DNA of 14,686 bases from JBDREF01 sp043820045. GTDB taxonomy: Bacteria > Planctomycetota > Phycisphaerae > Sedimentisphaerales > Anaerobacaceae. The notes under the pieces were generated by a model. It was not told where the DNA came from and searched no databases. It saw only the letters and a list, made by a program, of their open reading frames with translations. A program made the translations under genes and the position numbers. Positions 1-5,980 of the stretch are shown in pieces (position 1 is the first letter of the stretch; every line of letters starts with the position of its first letter). Where the stretch lies: NCBI GenBank assembly GCA_043820045.1, contig JBDREF010000349.1, forward strand, positions 1 through 14,686, given 5' to 3'.

Positions 1-819
1 GCATTGGACTGTGTGCGTGAGCGATTGCAGAACAAGGCCAATATGCCCATACGAATCGTTCTTTATCATACTGCGGCGATGCGCAGTTCAGCCAATGACC
101 TGCGAAGCAAAGTTATCTCGCTGGCAAGAGAGACCAACTGCCAAATGGAAGCCGAGGTTAGTTTGAAACTGATCGATGAGGCTGGCTCGGGTGTATCCAC
201 ATTCTTCCTCCGGGGCGGCACAATAAGTACATTGCACGCGGGTGGGGCACCGCTGAAGCGGCCCGACGGGGCCTCCAAACCCCTCGTCACAGGTGTTGTC
301 GAGCCGAACGAGCTGGTTCAGCACATCCAGTGGCGCCTCCTGCATCCGGGGAATGTCCCGCTGAAGTTCCGGATAGAGCATGACGAGGCAAGTGCCGAAT
401 TGGCAAGGCAGACAGCAGATAAAGTCAGGGCTGTTGCCAAAGACCTGGGTATTAGTGAGTTGGTGGATGTCGAGAGAATCCTCGTCGAGGCGGTTCCTGA
501 AACTGCCATTCTGGGTCGGTGGCAGGCCATCACAAAAGGCGAGGCCCAGAGAATTGATATCCAGCCCAACGGGGTATGTGTGTTCGTGCTGAGTCCTGGA
601 TCGGAACCGATCGGGGGCGGAATGAGTGTATCGGGCAGGTGGTTCCTGACTCCTAAAGAAATATATATGGACATCAAAGACAAACGCGATAATTACTACG
701 TCCATCGGGGATACCTCGATAAGGAAGGGAATCTTGTCGTCGAGAAAGGAGACATTTATCCACAGGGCAGTATCAGCATCTCGAGCCTGCGACCGACGGT
801 CTTCAAAAAGGTGTATTAG
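1..819 (+). CDS. Hypothetical protein, 5'-partial, with a C-terminal small beta module
   Basis: I do not recognise this protein. The frame is open from the first base of the window; the first possible start is a TTG at 4 with no clear ribosome site, so the gene most likely begins upstream. The visible 272 codons fall into two parts. Residues about 15-165 are mixed alpha/beta, ending in a charged helix (about 128-150). Residues about 167-271 begin AILGRWQA and continue with alternating beta-type segments (RIDIQPNG, VSGRWFLT, GYLDKEGNLVV). That layout recalls the small lipocalin-like or TIGR03067-type modules common in planctomycetes, but this is a resemblance only. No membrane segment is visible in the retained part. 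A long antisense reading frame exists but gives an unconvincing protein. No downstream partner is seen on this strand. Confidence 0.6.
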   Translation, partial: ALDCVRERLQNKANMPIRIVLYHTAAMRSSANDLRSKVISLARETNCQMEAEVSLKLIDEAGSGVSTFFLRGGTISTLHAGGAPLKRPDGASKPLVTGVVEPNELVQHIQWRLLHPGNVPLKFRIEHDEASAELARQTADKVRAVAKDLGISELVDVERILVEAVPETAILGRWQAITKGEAQRIDIQPNGVCVFVLSPGSEPIGGGMSVSGRWFLTPKEIYMDIKDKRDNYYVHRGYLDKEGNLVVEKGDIYPQGSISISSLRPTVFKKVY

Positions 820-1396
820 GGCCGGGTGACTCCGGAGCCGCTGGAGACGGTGTCCCTGGAATTGCGCATGAAGAAAAACAGTCGAGACAAGGGGAAAGTG
901 GGTGTCCGCCCTCATGTCGAACGTGTCGGGCGAAGGATCCTTGATAACAGTAGTTCTACGAAGGCGCCGGTCAGTTTGCCGGGGGCAGACGTATGTTGTT
1001 CTGTGCCGGCACCCAAGAGATCGGCGACATGCGCAAGGGCGAGTTCAACCTGACGCCAGAGGGCTGGCAGATGCTCCGTAACGCCATTGCCTATTTGCTG
1101 TTGCCCGAGCCAGAGTTGGAACCGGAGCCATAGGTGAGACCCGAACGAATCGTTTAGCTGTCGCGTCCATCGTCGGCAGGCATCGTCGCGGCGCTTCCGA
1201 AGACGTGTCTGCACAATGGCCCGGCCTGCTCCACGCCGTAGCTGGTTCTAAACGCTGTCGGATCTACCGAACAGATATGCCGAGACGGCGCAGCAACAGT
1301 CAGCACACTATTGCATGACTCCGCGCCTGGTTATAGTTGGTGAATCTGTGAAATTCGACGCAAGACGAGACTTCGCAAAACAATGAGAAGCATTAG
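820..1396. other. Region without an intact gene (577 nt)
   Basis: Between the stop at 819 and the tRNA I see no complete coding region on either strand. The one recognisable piece is the protein remnant at 954-1133, listed separately. The remaining reading frames are short and of unnatural composition. No convincing terminator hairpin with a U-tract, and no repeat, was found here. Confidence 0.5.
954..1133 (+). pseudogene. C-terminal remnant of a planctomycete-style secreted or ThuA-like protein
   Basis: One frame is open from just after a TAG at 951 to a TAG at 1131. It reads through AGQFAGGRRMLFC and then GEFNLTPEGWQMLRNAIAYL, ending in a Glu/Pro-rich tail. The pattern of a Leu-Thr-x-Glu-Gly-Trp segment followed by an amphipathic Asn-Ala-Ile helix resembles, from memory, the last strand and helix of ThuA-like or glutamine-amidotransferase-like modules in planctomycete proteins. 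Upstream the frame is closed and no start codon with a ribosome site precedes it, so I call it a degraded 3' end rather than a gene. An ATG at 993 would give a 46-residue peptide, which I consider unlikely to be real. The parent family is uncertain. Confidence 0.4.
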
Positions 1397-1468
1397 TGGG
1401 CCCGCCTGGATTCGAACCAGGGACCAATGGATTATGAGTCCACTGCTCTACCGCTGAGCTACGAGCCC
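1397..1468 (-). tRNA. tRNA with CAT anticodon (tRNA-Ile2 or elongator tRNA-Met)
   Basis: The minus strand folds into a full 72-nt cloverleaf. The acceptor arm is GGGCTCG against CGGGCCC (one G-U pair) with discriminator A. The D arm is GCTC/GAGC, with GG in the loop. The anticodon stem is GTGGA/TCCAT with loop CTCATAA, and the T arm is CCTGG/CCAGG with loop TTCGAAT. The anticodon CAT lies at 1434-1436. The terminal CCA is not encoded. CAT is shared by initiator Met, elongator Met and the lysidine-modified Ile2 tRNA. Position 1-72 is a G-C pair, unlike most bacterial initiators. The GGGC acceptor start and the TTGGTC segment after the anticodon stem lean towards Ile2, but sequence alone does not settle this. 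Confidence 0.93.
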
Positions 1469-1480
1469 GAAGTTTGATAC

Positions 1481-1508
1481 AGTATATCGGATTCCGCGCC
1501 GGCTGCAA
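1481..1508 (-). promoter_or_regulatory. Candidate sigma-70 promoter for the CAT tRNA
   Basis: On the minus strand a TTGCAG box (1503-1508) and a TATACT box (1481-1486) are separated by 16 nt. The -10 box ends 12 nt before the first base of the tRNA, giving a short leader as expected for a single tRNA transcript. Confidence 0.5.
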
Positions 1509-1628
1509 TGTTTTTTGGCCCGGCCTGCTGAAAAATAGCTTACACATCTTGCCCAGGAGCAGCCCTGAACCGAGTGAACGCTTGAAGCGGCTTGAACATG
1601 ATGTGCAACCCGCTCTTAGAGCAGGTCT

Positions 1629-2927
1629 TCACTCTCTGACGGACAAGTCTATGCAGAGCAGTTCGCTGTCGTTCCTTACGAAAACACATTTATTGGCAAA
1701 GGCAGGGTGGGACCAGCAAACTCCGCCTCGCTGGCTCAGTTGTCCTTCCGTGGGCTTGATGATCGCGGCCCGGCTTAACTCGTCGAATCCTTCCGGCGAA
1801 AGCTTGCCGATAATCAGCTCACCGCGTTCGTTGAACATCCACACCCGGTCTTCGTGCCGGACCAAATGAACGTTGGCCCAGCGCGCAGTGGGCACAGCTT
1901 CGAGATTTTCCCAGATGCGGTCGCCGGTTTTCAGGTCCAGGCATCGCAATTCGCCGAAACTGTCCACGCCGTATATGCAACCGGCCTGAATGATGGGCGT
2001 GGATATGCAGCAGTGAAGGCTGTCGGTATCTTTTTCACTGGGCCCTTTGCGCCGCCACACCTCCCGGACGGCAAGCCGGTCGGGATCGACCTCAAGCAGC
2101 AGCGAGCCATCATAAAAACTGCTCACGAACAGATAACCATCCTGGAAAACCGGGGTGGCAATGCCGATGACCATTCTGGACGGCGTGAACGGATGCCGCC
2201 AGTAAAGCTCACCCGTCAGAGGGTCGAGACCGGAGACGCTGTCGCCGGTCCAGCAGACTAACACCCGCCTGCCGGCTTGCTCGATGATAATCGGCGCCGA
2301 ATAGGAGGCCCGGTCGCTCAGGGCCCGCCACTTTTCCCGGCCGCTGACTTTGTCAAATGCCACAATACACGCATCGTCTTTGCCGCCGATATGCACGATA
2401 ACGAGGTCCTTCTCCACAAGCGGTGCTGCGGCAATCCCCCAGATAGGCACCTTGATGTCGTACTCAACCTTGAGATTCCTGCTCCACAGAACATCGCCCT
2501 TCGCCGCATCGAAGCAGAACAGGTGCCCGACCGTACCGAGCGAATATGCCCGCCCGCCGTCGACGGTCACCGACGCTCGCGGGCCGTCAGGATAGCCGAC
2601 CTTCTGGTACTTACATTCGTAGGCATGAGACCATATCTTGCCACCGGTCCTGGCATCGAAACAGTGGACGCGCTCGAGTTCGGTCGGAGCAGTCACGCGG
2701 TCGGTAATATAAAGCCGTCCATCGGCGACAGTCGGCCCGCTGTAGCCGTTCGAAACGTCCGTACGCCAGAGAACACGCGATTGCAGTCCTTCGAGGCTCT
2801 GCACAATACCCTCTTCCCGCCAGATTCCGTCCCGGCCGGGACCCCGCCATTGGGGCCAGTCCGCAGCAAAAACCGTCACGCAAAACAATAGCTGCACAAT
2901 CATCGACAATATTGATTCTCTTCTCAT
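1629..2927 (-). CDS. Secreted PQQ-binding-like beta-propeller protein
   Basis: A 432-residue exported beta-propeller of the pyrrolo-quinoline-quinone-like repeat family. I chose the ATG at 2927 because it gives a clean signal peptide (MRRES, then a hydrophobic stretch of about residues 6-20, with cleavage near A21/A22). The upstream TTG at 2966 would bury that signal behind 13 residues. The mature protein opens with WPQWRGPGRDG (24-34), a signature seen in many planctomycete propeller proteins. Blade motifs with the D-x-x-x-G-x-x-x-W pattern lie at about 88-104, 137-152, 189-205, 232-247 and 328-343. No enzyme catalytic site is evident, and members of this family with no dehydrogenase partner are usually of unknown role. 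A scaffold or binding function at the cell envelope is the most that can be inferred. It lies downstream of the SIR2-like gene on the same strand but has a separate composition and probably a separate history. Confidence 0.88.
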   Translation of the reverse strand: MRRESILSMIVQLLFCVTVFAADWPQWRGPGRDGIWREEGIVQSLEGLQSRVLWRTDVSNGYSGPTVADGRLYITDRVTAPTELERVHCFDARTGGKIWSHAYECKYQKVGYPDGPRASVTVDGGRAYSLGTVGHLFCFDAAKGDVLWSRNLKVEYDIKVPIWGIAAAPLVEKDLVIVHIGGKDDACIVAFDKVSGREKWRALSDRASYSAPIIIEQAGRRVLVCWTGDSVSGLDPLTGELYWRHPFTPSRMVIGIATPVFQDGYLFVSSFYDGSLLLEVDPDRLAVREVWRRKGPSEKDTDSLHCCISTPIIQAGCIYGVDSFGELRCLDLKTGDRIWENLEAVPTARWANVHLVRHEDRVWMFNERGELIIGKLSPEGFDELSRAAIIKPTEGQLSQRGGVCWSHPAFANKCVFVRNDSELLCIDLSVRE

Positions 2928-2958
2928 GTCTTTTACGTCATTCTCCAGAAATCTACAG

Positions 2959-2980
2959 CCAGCCAATCCGTCCCGGCTGG
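2959..2980 (-). other. Inverted repeat in the leader of the propeller gene
   Basis: CCAGCC (2959-2964) and GGCTGG (2975-2980) form a perfect 6-bp stem with a 10-nt loop, about 30 nt upstream of the propeller ATG and about 80 nt downstream of the SIR2-like stop. No U-tract follows on either side, so it is not a standard intrinsic terminator. It could be a leader hairpin or chance. Confidence 0.25.
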
Positions 2981-3005
2981 ACTATCTCCTCCCGACCGGG
3001 TTCGC

Positions 3006-3038
3006 GACTTCACTAAACTCTCTCAAGACCTGATTCAC
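3006..3038 (-). repeat. Imperfect direct repeat, copy A (resembles the putP 3' end)
   Basis: This 33-nt stretch matches 4500-4532 at 26 of 33 positions in the same orientation. Read on the minus strand it encodes NQVLREFSEV, against KQVLKEFDEV in the PutP C-terminus, and the frame closes with a stop 24 nt further on. It lies just after the SIR2-like gene, so the two copies bracket the AT-rich segment holding the SIR2-like and GIY-YIG genes. Confidence 0.35.
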
Positions 3039-3057
3039 GAAAGGCAACGTAGGATGT

Positions 3058-3996
3058 TTATCCCAAACTCGCGTTAGGATTATTATAAAGAAATTCGTAA
3101 ATTTCCTGTGGATAGAGATCTATAAGACGGTTCGGGGTTTTTCTATATCTCTTTACCAGCTCCAACTGTCTTTGAGACAAGCCGTATGAAGTGCCGCATA
3201 TAACTTTTTCAGATACGTCGGCTTTACACAACGATTCAATTCGCAACCTTTTCAGATTTGTCTCATTAAATCCGAAGCCTAAGAAATAGATGTACTCAGC
3301 AGTCGAAAGCAATTCAAAAGCCTGATTGAATTCTGGGTCTTTTTCGGTATCTTCATGTATTATCTTTATATTTTCTCTGCCCCTCCCAACATATAATCCC
3401 AGTCTATCGGGGTGTGATCCTACATCATAGGGAACTAACGAGTAGTGAGATTTTTCCCACGGAAGCCGCCCGATCTTACTGTATACATGAACTATCGGAA
3501 TCTTGTCCAGTTTATCTGCACATTCCTCGTCGTTTCTATTATATGAATTCTGCAAGGCAGTAAACAAATAATGCTCAAGAGACCTATCATAGTTGAAGGT
3601 AATAATCGCAAGCTTATTTTGGTCGAATTCATCAAATGAAGTATTAAGCAAGTTGAAAAGATATCGATACCAATTATTTTCGATATTTGCGTTAAAAAGA
3701 TTGTTTGTCTGTTCAAAACGCAATAGTGCCGCCGTAATTGCTTCTTTTCCAACATCGAAGAATTCGGTGCGGTATTCAAGAAACTCATCAACTGATAACC
3801 GTCCAGACAAGACCAAATTGTCTCTGAATTCCCAAATCTGCTCCTTACTATAACCATGGTTCGCCAAAAGACTGACTGTTGGCGAGTCACCATTAAGCAT
3901 ATCAGCAATTAAAGCAACAAGCTTCTTGCCGGAGGGAAAGCCAAAAGGCATACTTGCCCCAGCTCCTAAAACAAGTACTGTTTTCTTTGTAATCAT
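3058..3996 (-). CDS. SIR2-like domain protein (possible NADase, candidate defence effector)
   Basis: A 312-residue single-domain SIR2-like protein. The nucleotide-binding loop is GAGAS (11-15), preceded by a hydrophobic strand (VLVL). TFNYD (133-137) carries the Asn/Asp pair typical of the SIR2 fold. VHVYSKIGRLPW (169-180) occupies the place of the catalytic His segment (H170). YFLGFGFNETN (237-247) matches the late Rossmann motif. It lacks the zinc-binding Cys cluster of deacetylase sirtuins. In this class, many characterised members consume NAD+ during phage infection (Thoeris, DSR, SIR2-APAZ), but no sensor domain or partner gene is fused here, so the role is inferred. The gene is clearly more AT-rich than its neighbours, which suggests transfer. 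The start is an ATG overlapping the stop of a short upstream frame (ATGA), with GGAG 11 nt ahead. Confidence 0.82.
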   Translation of the reverse strand: MITKKTVLVLGAGASMPFGFPSGKKLVALIADMLNGDSPTVSLLANHGYSKEQIWEFRDNLVLSGRLSVDEFLEYRTEFFDVGKEAITAALLRFEQTNNLFNANIENNWYRYLFNLLNTSFDEFDQNKLAIITFNYDRSLEHYLFTALQNSYNRNDEECADKLDKIPIVHVYSKIGRLPWEKSHYSLVPYDVGSHPDRLGLYVGRGRENIKIIHEDTEKDPEFNQAFELLSTAEYIYFLGFGFNETNLKRLRIESLCKADVSEKVICGTSYGLSQRQLELVKRYRKTPNRLIDLYPQEIYEFLYNNPNASLG

Positions 3997-4074
3997 CTTA
4001 TAACTTTCTCCGGAGTGACAACATAGATTGCGACATCATCCCGGTTCATCGCCATTCGTCACAACGGCAGCAAC
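3993..4074 (-). pseudogene. Possible broken antitoxin-like remnant coupled to the SIR2-like gene
   Basis: Two short frames are joined by an apparent frameshift. The first reads VAAVVTNGDEP and the second DDVAIYVVTPEKVIR, ending in TGA that overlaps the SIR2-like ATG as ATGA. Put together they resemble the V-T-N-x-x-x-P-V-A-x-x-V-x-P-E core of Phd/YefM/StbD-type antitoxins. The N-terminal part is absent: the sequence runs straight into the repeat that ends the GIY-YIG gene. A free-standing 20-codon ORF from the ATG at 4055 is an alternative reading. This is weak evidence from about 27 residues. Confidence 0.22.
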
Positions 4075-4083
4075 TTACATTAT

Positions 4084-4112
4084 GTCATTGCGAACAGAGT
4101 GAAGCAATCTTC
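4084..4112 (-). repeat. Inverted repeat, left copy, at the GIY-YIG gene 3' end
   Basis: On the plus strand this starts GTCATTGCGA and ends GCAATCTTC. The same two ends occur in reverse orientation at 4414-4453, with a different middle (10 nt here, 21 nt there). The outer and inner ends also pair with each other (ATTGC with GCAAT), so each copy can form a hairpin. The last eight codons and the stop of the GIY-YIG gene lie inside this copy. Confidence 0.65.
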
Positions 4113-4390
4113 AAATCATATAAGTCTTTCCAACCCGGATTGGCGCTTTCTATCAATGCAATCTTTTTGGCCCTGGAGCCGGATTTAATTTTCTTCTCTG
4201 CGGCTATCGCATCGTAAATGCGGCTGAATGCTTCACAATACACCAACATCGAGACATTGTATTTCTTCGCGAAGGAAGAACCTTCTTTGTTTCTATGTTC
4301 CTGCACTCTTCTGGCCAAGTCATTAGTAACGCCTGTATAGATGACCGTTTTATTACGATTGGTCATCATGTAAACCCAGTATTGTTTCAT
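4085..4390 (-). CDS. Small GIY-YIG nuclease-domain protein
   Basis: A 101-residue protein that is essentially one GIY-YIG domain of the COG2827/UPF0213 type. WVYMM (5-9) stands for the GIY strand and IYTG (17-20) for YIG. The catalytic Arg lies in DLARRVQEH (24-32) and the catalytic Glu in AAEKKIK (63-69, E65). All key residues are present, so it is probably an active DNA-cutting enzyme; its biological substrate is unknown. The C-terminus KIASLCSQ is encoded by the flanking repeat, so the gene and the repeat have evolved as one unit. The start ATG at 4390 has no strong ribosome site. It separates putP from the SIR2-like gene, and its insertion may have removed the N-terminus of a small gene upstream of the latter. 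A stand-alone homing or repeat-mobilising role is inference. Confidence 0.85.
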   Translation of the reverse strand: MKQYWVYMMTNRNKTVIYTGVTNDLARRVQEHRNKEGSSFAKKYNVSMLVYCEAFSRIYDAIAAEKKIKSGSRAKKIALIESANPGWKDLYDLKIASLCSQ

Positions 4391-4413
4391 AATACTTCTA
4401 TAGCATTAGTAAA

Positions 4414-4453
4414 GAAGATTGCCGCGTCGGCCTGTCGGCCTTCTCGCAATGAC
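4414..4453 (+). repeat. Inverted repeat, right copy, upstream of the GIY-YIG gene
   Basis: Starts GAAGATTGC and ends TCGCAATGAC, the reverse complement of the ends of the copy at 4084-4112. The middle contains GGCC-TGTC-GGCC, so the whole can fold as a nested hairpin. It lies 22 nt past the putP stop. Read on the minus strand the outer stem is followed by CTTCTTT, so it could also serve as a terminator for putP. Confidence 0.65.
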
Positions 4454-4475
4454 ACAAAAGTTCATTTTTTTCACT

Positions 4476-5948
4476 CTACCGATGGCGTATTATGCTTATG
4501 ACTTCATCAAACTCTTTCAAAACCTGCTTGTCCTTCTGCCTCACGAAGAGGTTGACCGAAAAAATCGTCAGGCAATTGGCGGCAAACCCCGGGACAATTT
4601 CATACATCCTCTCGCCCAGTCCAACCTGTTTCCATAATACCAGCACAACCGTCCCGGTCACCATTCCAGCCAGCGCCGCCTGCCAGGCGGTCCTGCGCGA
4701 GAACAGCGAGAAAAGAACCAGAGGTCCGAAGGCCGCTCCGAAACCGCCCCACGCATAAGAGACAATCCCTAAAATCGTGTTGTCGCGATCCAGGGCCAGG
4801 AACAACGCGATGGCCGAGATTATAACAACACACACTCTTCCCACCAGGACAATTTCTCTCTCGGACGCCTGCTTCTTTATCGCCTTGCAGTAGAAGTCCT
4901 CCGACAACGCCGAGGATGAAACCAGCAACTGCGAATCGATTGTGGACATGATCGCCGAGAAAATCGCCGCTAACAGTATTCCCCCGAACCACGGATTGAA
5001 CAGGTCGCGTATCATATAGATGAAGACCTTCTCCTCCTGGCCGTCGCCCAGGTTCTCGAACATGGCTATGCCGATGAAGCCGACAACCACCGCCCCGGCA
5101 AGTGACAGAAGAACCCAGACAATGGCAATGGCCATCGATGTTCGAAGTTTTTTCACCGATTTTATGCTCATGAATCTGACAAGTATGTGCGGCTGACCGA
5201 AATAACCCAGGCCCCATGCCATGCTGGAGATAATCATACAAAGCCCGATGAAAAACGTGCGGCCTTGCGGCATAAGACTTGTCGATATCTCTTTTAACGC
5301 CATTGCCTTGCTTATCGCCTCTATACCTCCGGCCCGGTGATACGTCAGCGCCGGAACAATCACAATGGCAAAGACCATCAGCGCACCCTGCAGCAGGTCC
5401 GTCCAGCATACTGCCATGAACCCGCCAAGGAACGTGTAGGCGATGATGACAAGTCCTCCGATTATTACGGCGATATTGTATTTGACGTCAAGCGTGGATT
5501 CGAAAAGCTTTCCCGTGGCGACAAGTCCGGAGGATGTGTATATGGCAAAAAATATCAGTATGATTATCGCCGAGATTATCCTCAGCAATCCCGTCGGGTC
5601 TCTGAAACGCGCTTCAAAAAAGCACGGCAGCGTTATGGCACCGGTCCTCTGCGTATAAACTCTCAGCCGTGCCGAGACCAGCACCCAGTTCAGGACCGTA
5701 CCGACAAAGAGGCCTATGGCGATCCAGACCTTGCCCATTCCGCCGAGGTAAATGGCCCCGGGCAGCCCCATCAGCAGCCAGCCGCTCATGTCACTGGCCT
5801 GCGCCGAAAGTGCAGTCACCCACGAGCCCATGCCTCTGCCGCCCAACAGGTAACCTTCTATACTGGTGGACTTTTGATAGAAGTAAAAGCCGATACCTAA
5901 TAGAACGACAAGATAAGCAATGAACGTAATCAGCGTTGGAACTGGCAT
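4476..5948 (-). CDS. putP: Sodium/proline symporter (SSS family)
   Basis: A 490-residue inner-membrane transporter that couples proline uptake to Na+. The N-terminal helix region carries ASDMSGWLLMGLPG (51-64), the signature of PutP, with the Na+/substrate-critical Asp at 53. The Na2-site region FSAIMSTIDSQLLV (330-343) keeps Ser335 and Thr336, and GYFGQPHILVRFMS (248-261) is also characteristic. About a dozen hydrophobic segments span the chain, and the length fits the family (about 490-500). The ATG start at 5948 matches the family N-terminus but has no clear ribosome site. The gene follows SNF2 after 32 nt on the same strand, so it may be co-transcribed, though no functional link to DNA helicases is known. 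The last residues (KQVLKEFDEV) lie in a sequence imperfectly repeated at 3006-3038. Another SSS substrate is possible but less likely. Confidence 0.92.
   Translation of the reverse strand: MPVPTLITFIAYLVVLLGIGFYFYQKSTSIEGYLLGGRGMGSWVTALSAQASDMSGWLLMGLPGAIYLGGMGKVWIAIGLFVGTVLNWVLVSARLRVYTQRTGAITLPCFFEARFRDPTGLLRIISAIIILIFFAIYTSSGLVATGKLFESTLDVKYNIAVIIGGLVIIAYTFLGGFMAVCWTDLLQGALMVFAIVIVPALTYHRAGGIEAISKAMALKEISTSLMPQGRTFFIGLCMIISSMAWGLGYFGQPHILVRFMSIKSVKKLRTSMAIAIVWVLLSLAGAVVVGFIGIAMFENLGDGQEEKVFIYMIRDLFNPWFGGILLAAIFSAIMSTIDSQLLVSSSALSEDFYCKAIKKQASEREIVLVGRVCVVIISAIALFLALDRDNTILGIVSYAWGGFGAAFGPLVLFSLFSRRTAWQAALAGMVTGTVVLVLWKQVGLGERMYEIVPGFAANCLTIFSVNLFVRQKDKQVLKEFDEVISIIRHR
4500..4532 (-). repeat. 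Imperfect direct repeat, copy B (within the putP 3' end)
   Basis: This 33-nt stretch codes for the PutP C-terminal segment and agrees with 3006-3038 at 26 of 33 positions, same orientation. The two copies are about 1.5 kb apart and enclose the GIY-YIG and SIR2-like genes. Confidence 0.35.
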
Positions 5949-5980
5949 TGAACGGTCAGTCTAACATTCCAGGCAGTGCG

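Noticed and set aside
88..915. Long antisense open frame (275 residues) opposite the first gene
   Set aside because: It has unnatural composition and no recognisable motif. It is explained as the complement of the plus-strand coding frame.
1308..1547. Minus-strand ORF containing SSAVEQWTHNPLVPGSNPGG
   Set aside because: This is the familiar false translation of a tRNA gene; the cloverleaf at 1397-1468 explains it.
1610..1625. Palindrome GCTCTTAGAGC as a terminator of the propeller gene
   Set aside because: The loop would be a single base and no U-tract follows, so it cannot act as an intrinsic terminator.
1854..2891. Plus-strand ORFs of 135 and 204 residues opposite the propeller gene
   Set aside because: They are antisense shadows of a well-supported beta-propeller gene and have no ribosome sites or motifs.
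4084..4453. CRISPR array
   Set aside because: There are only two repeat units, inverted and flanking a gene, with no regular spacers and no cas genes.
1397..4500. The tRNA as the attachment site of the SIR2 segment
   Set aside because: The tRNA is over 1.5 kb from the segment, separated by an ordinary gene, and no copy of its 3' end is seen elsewhere in the window.
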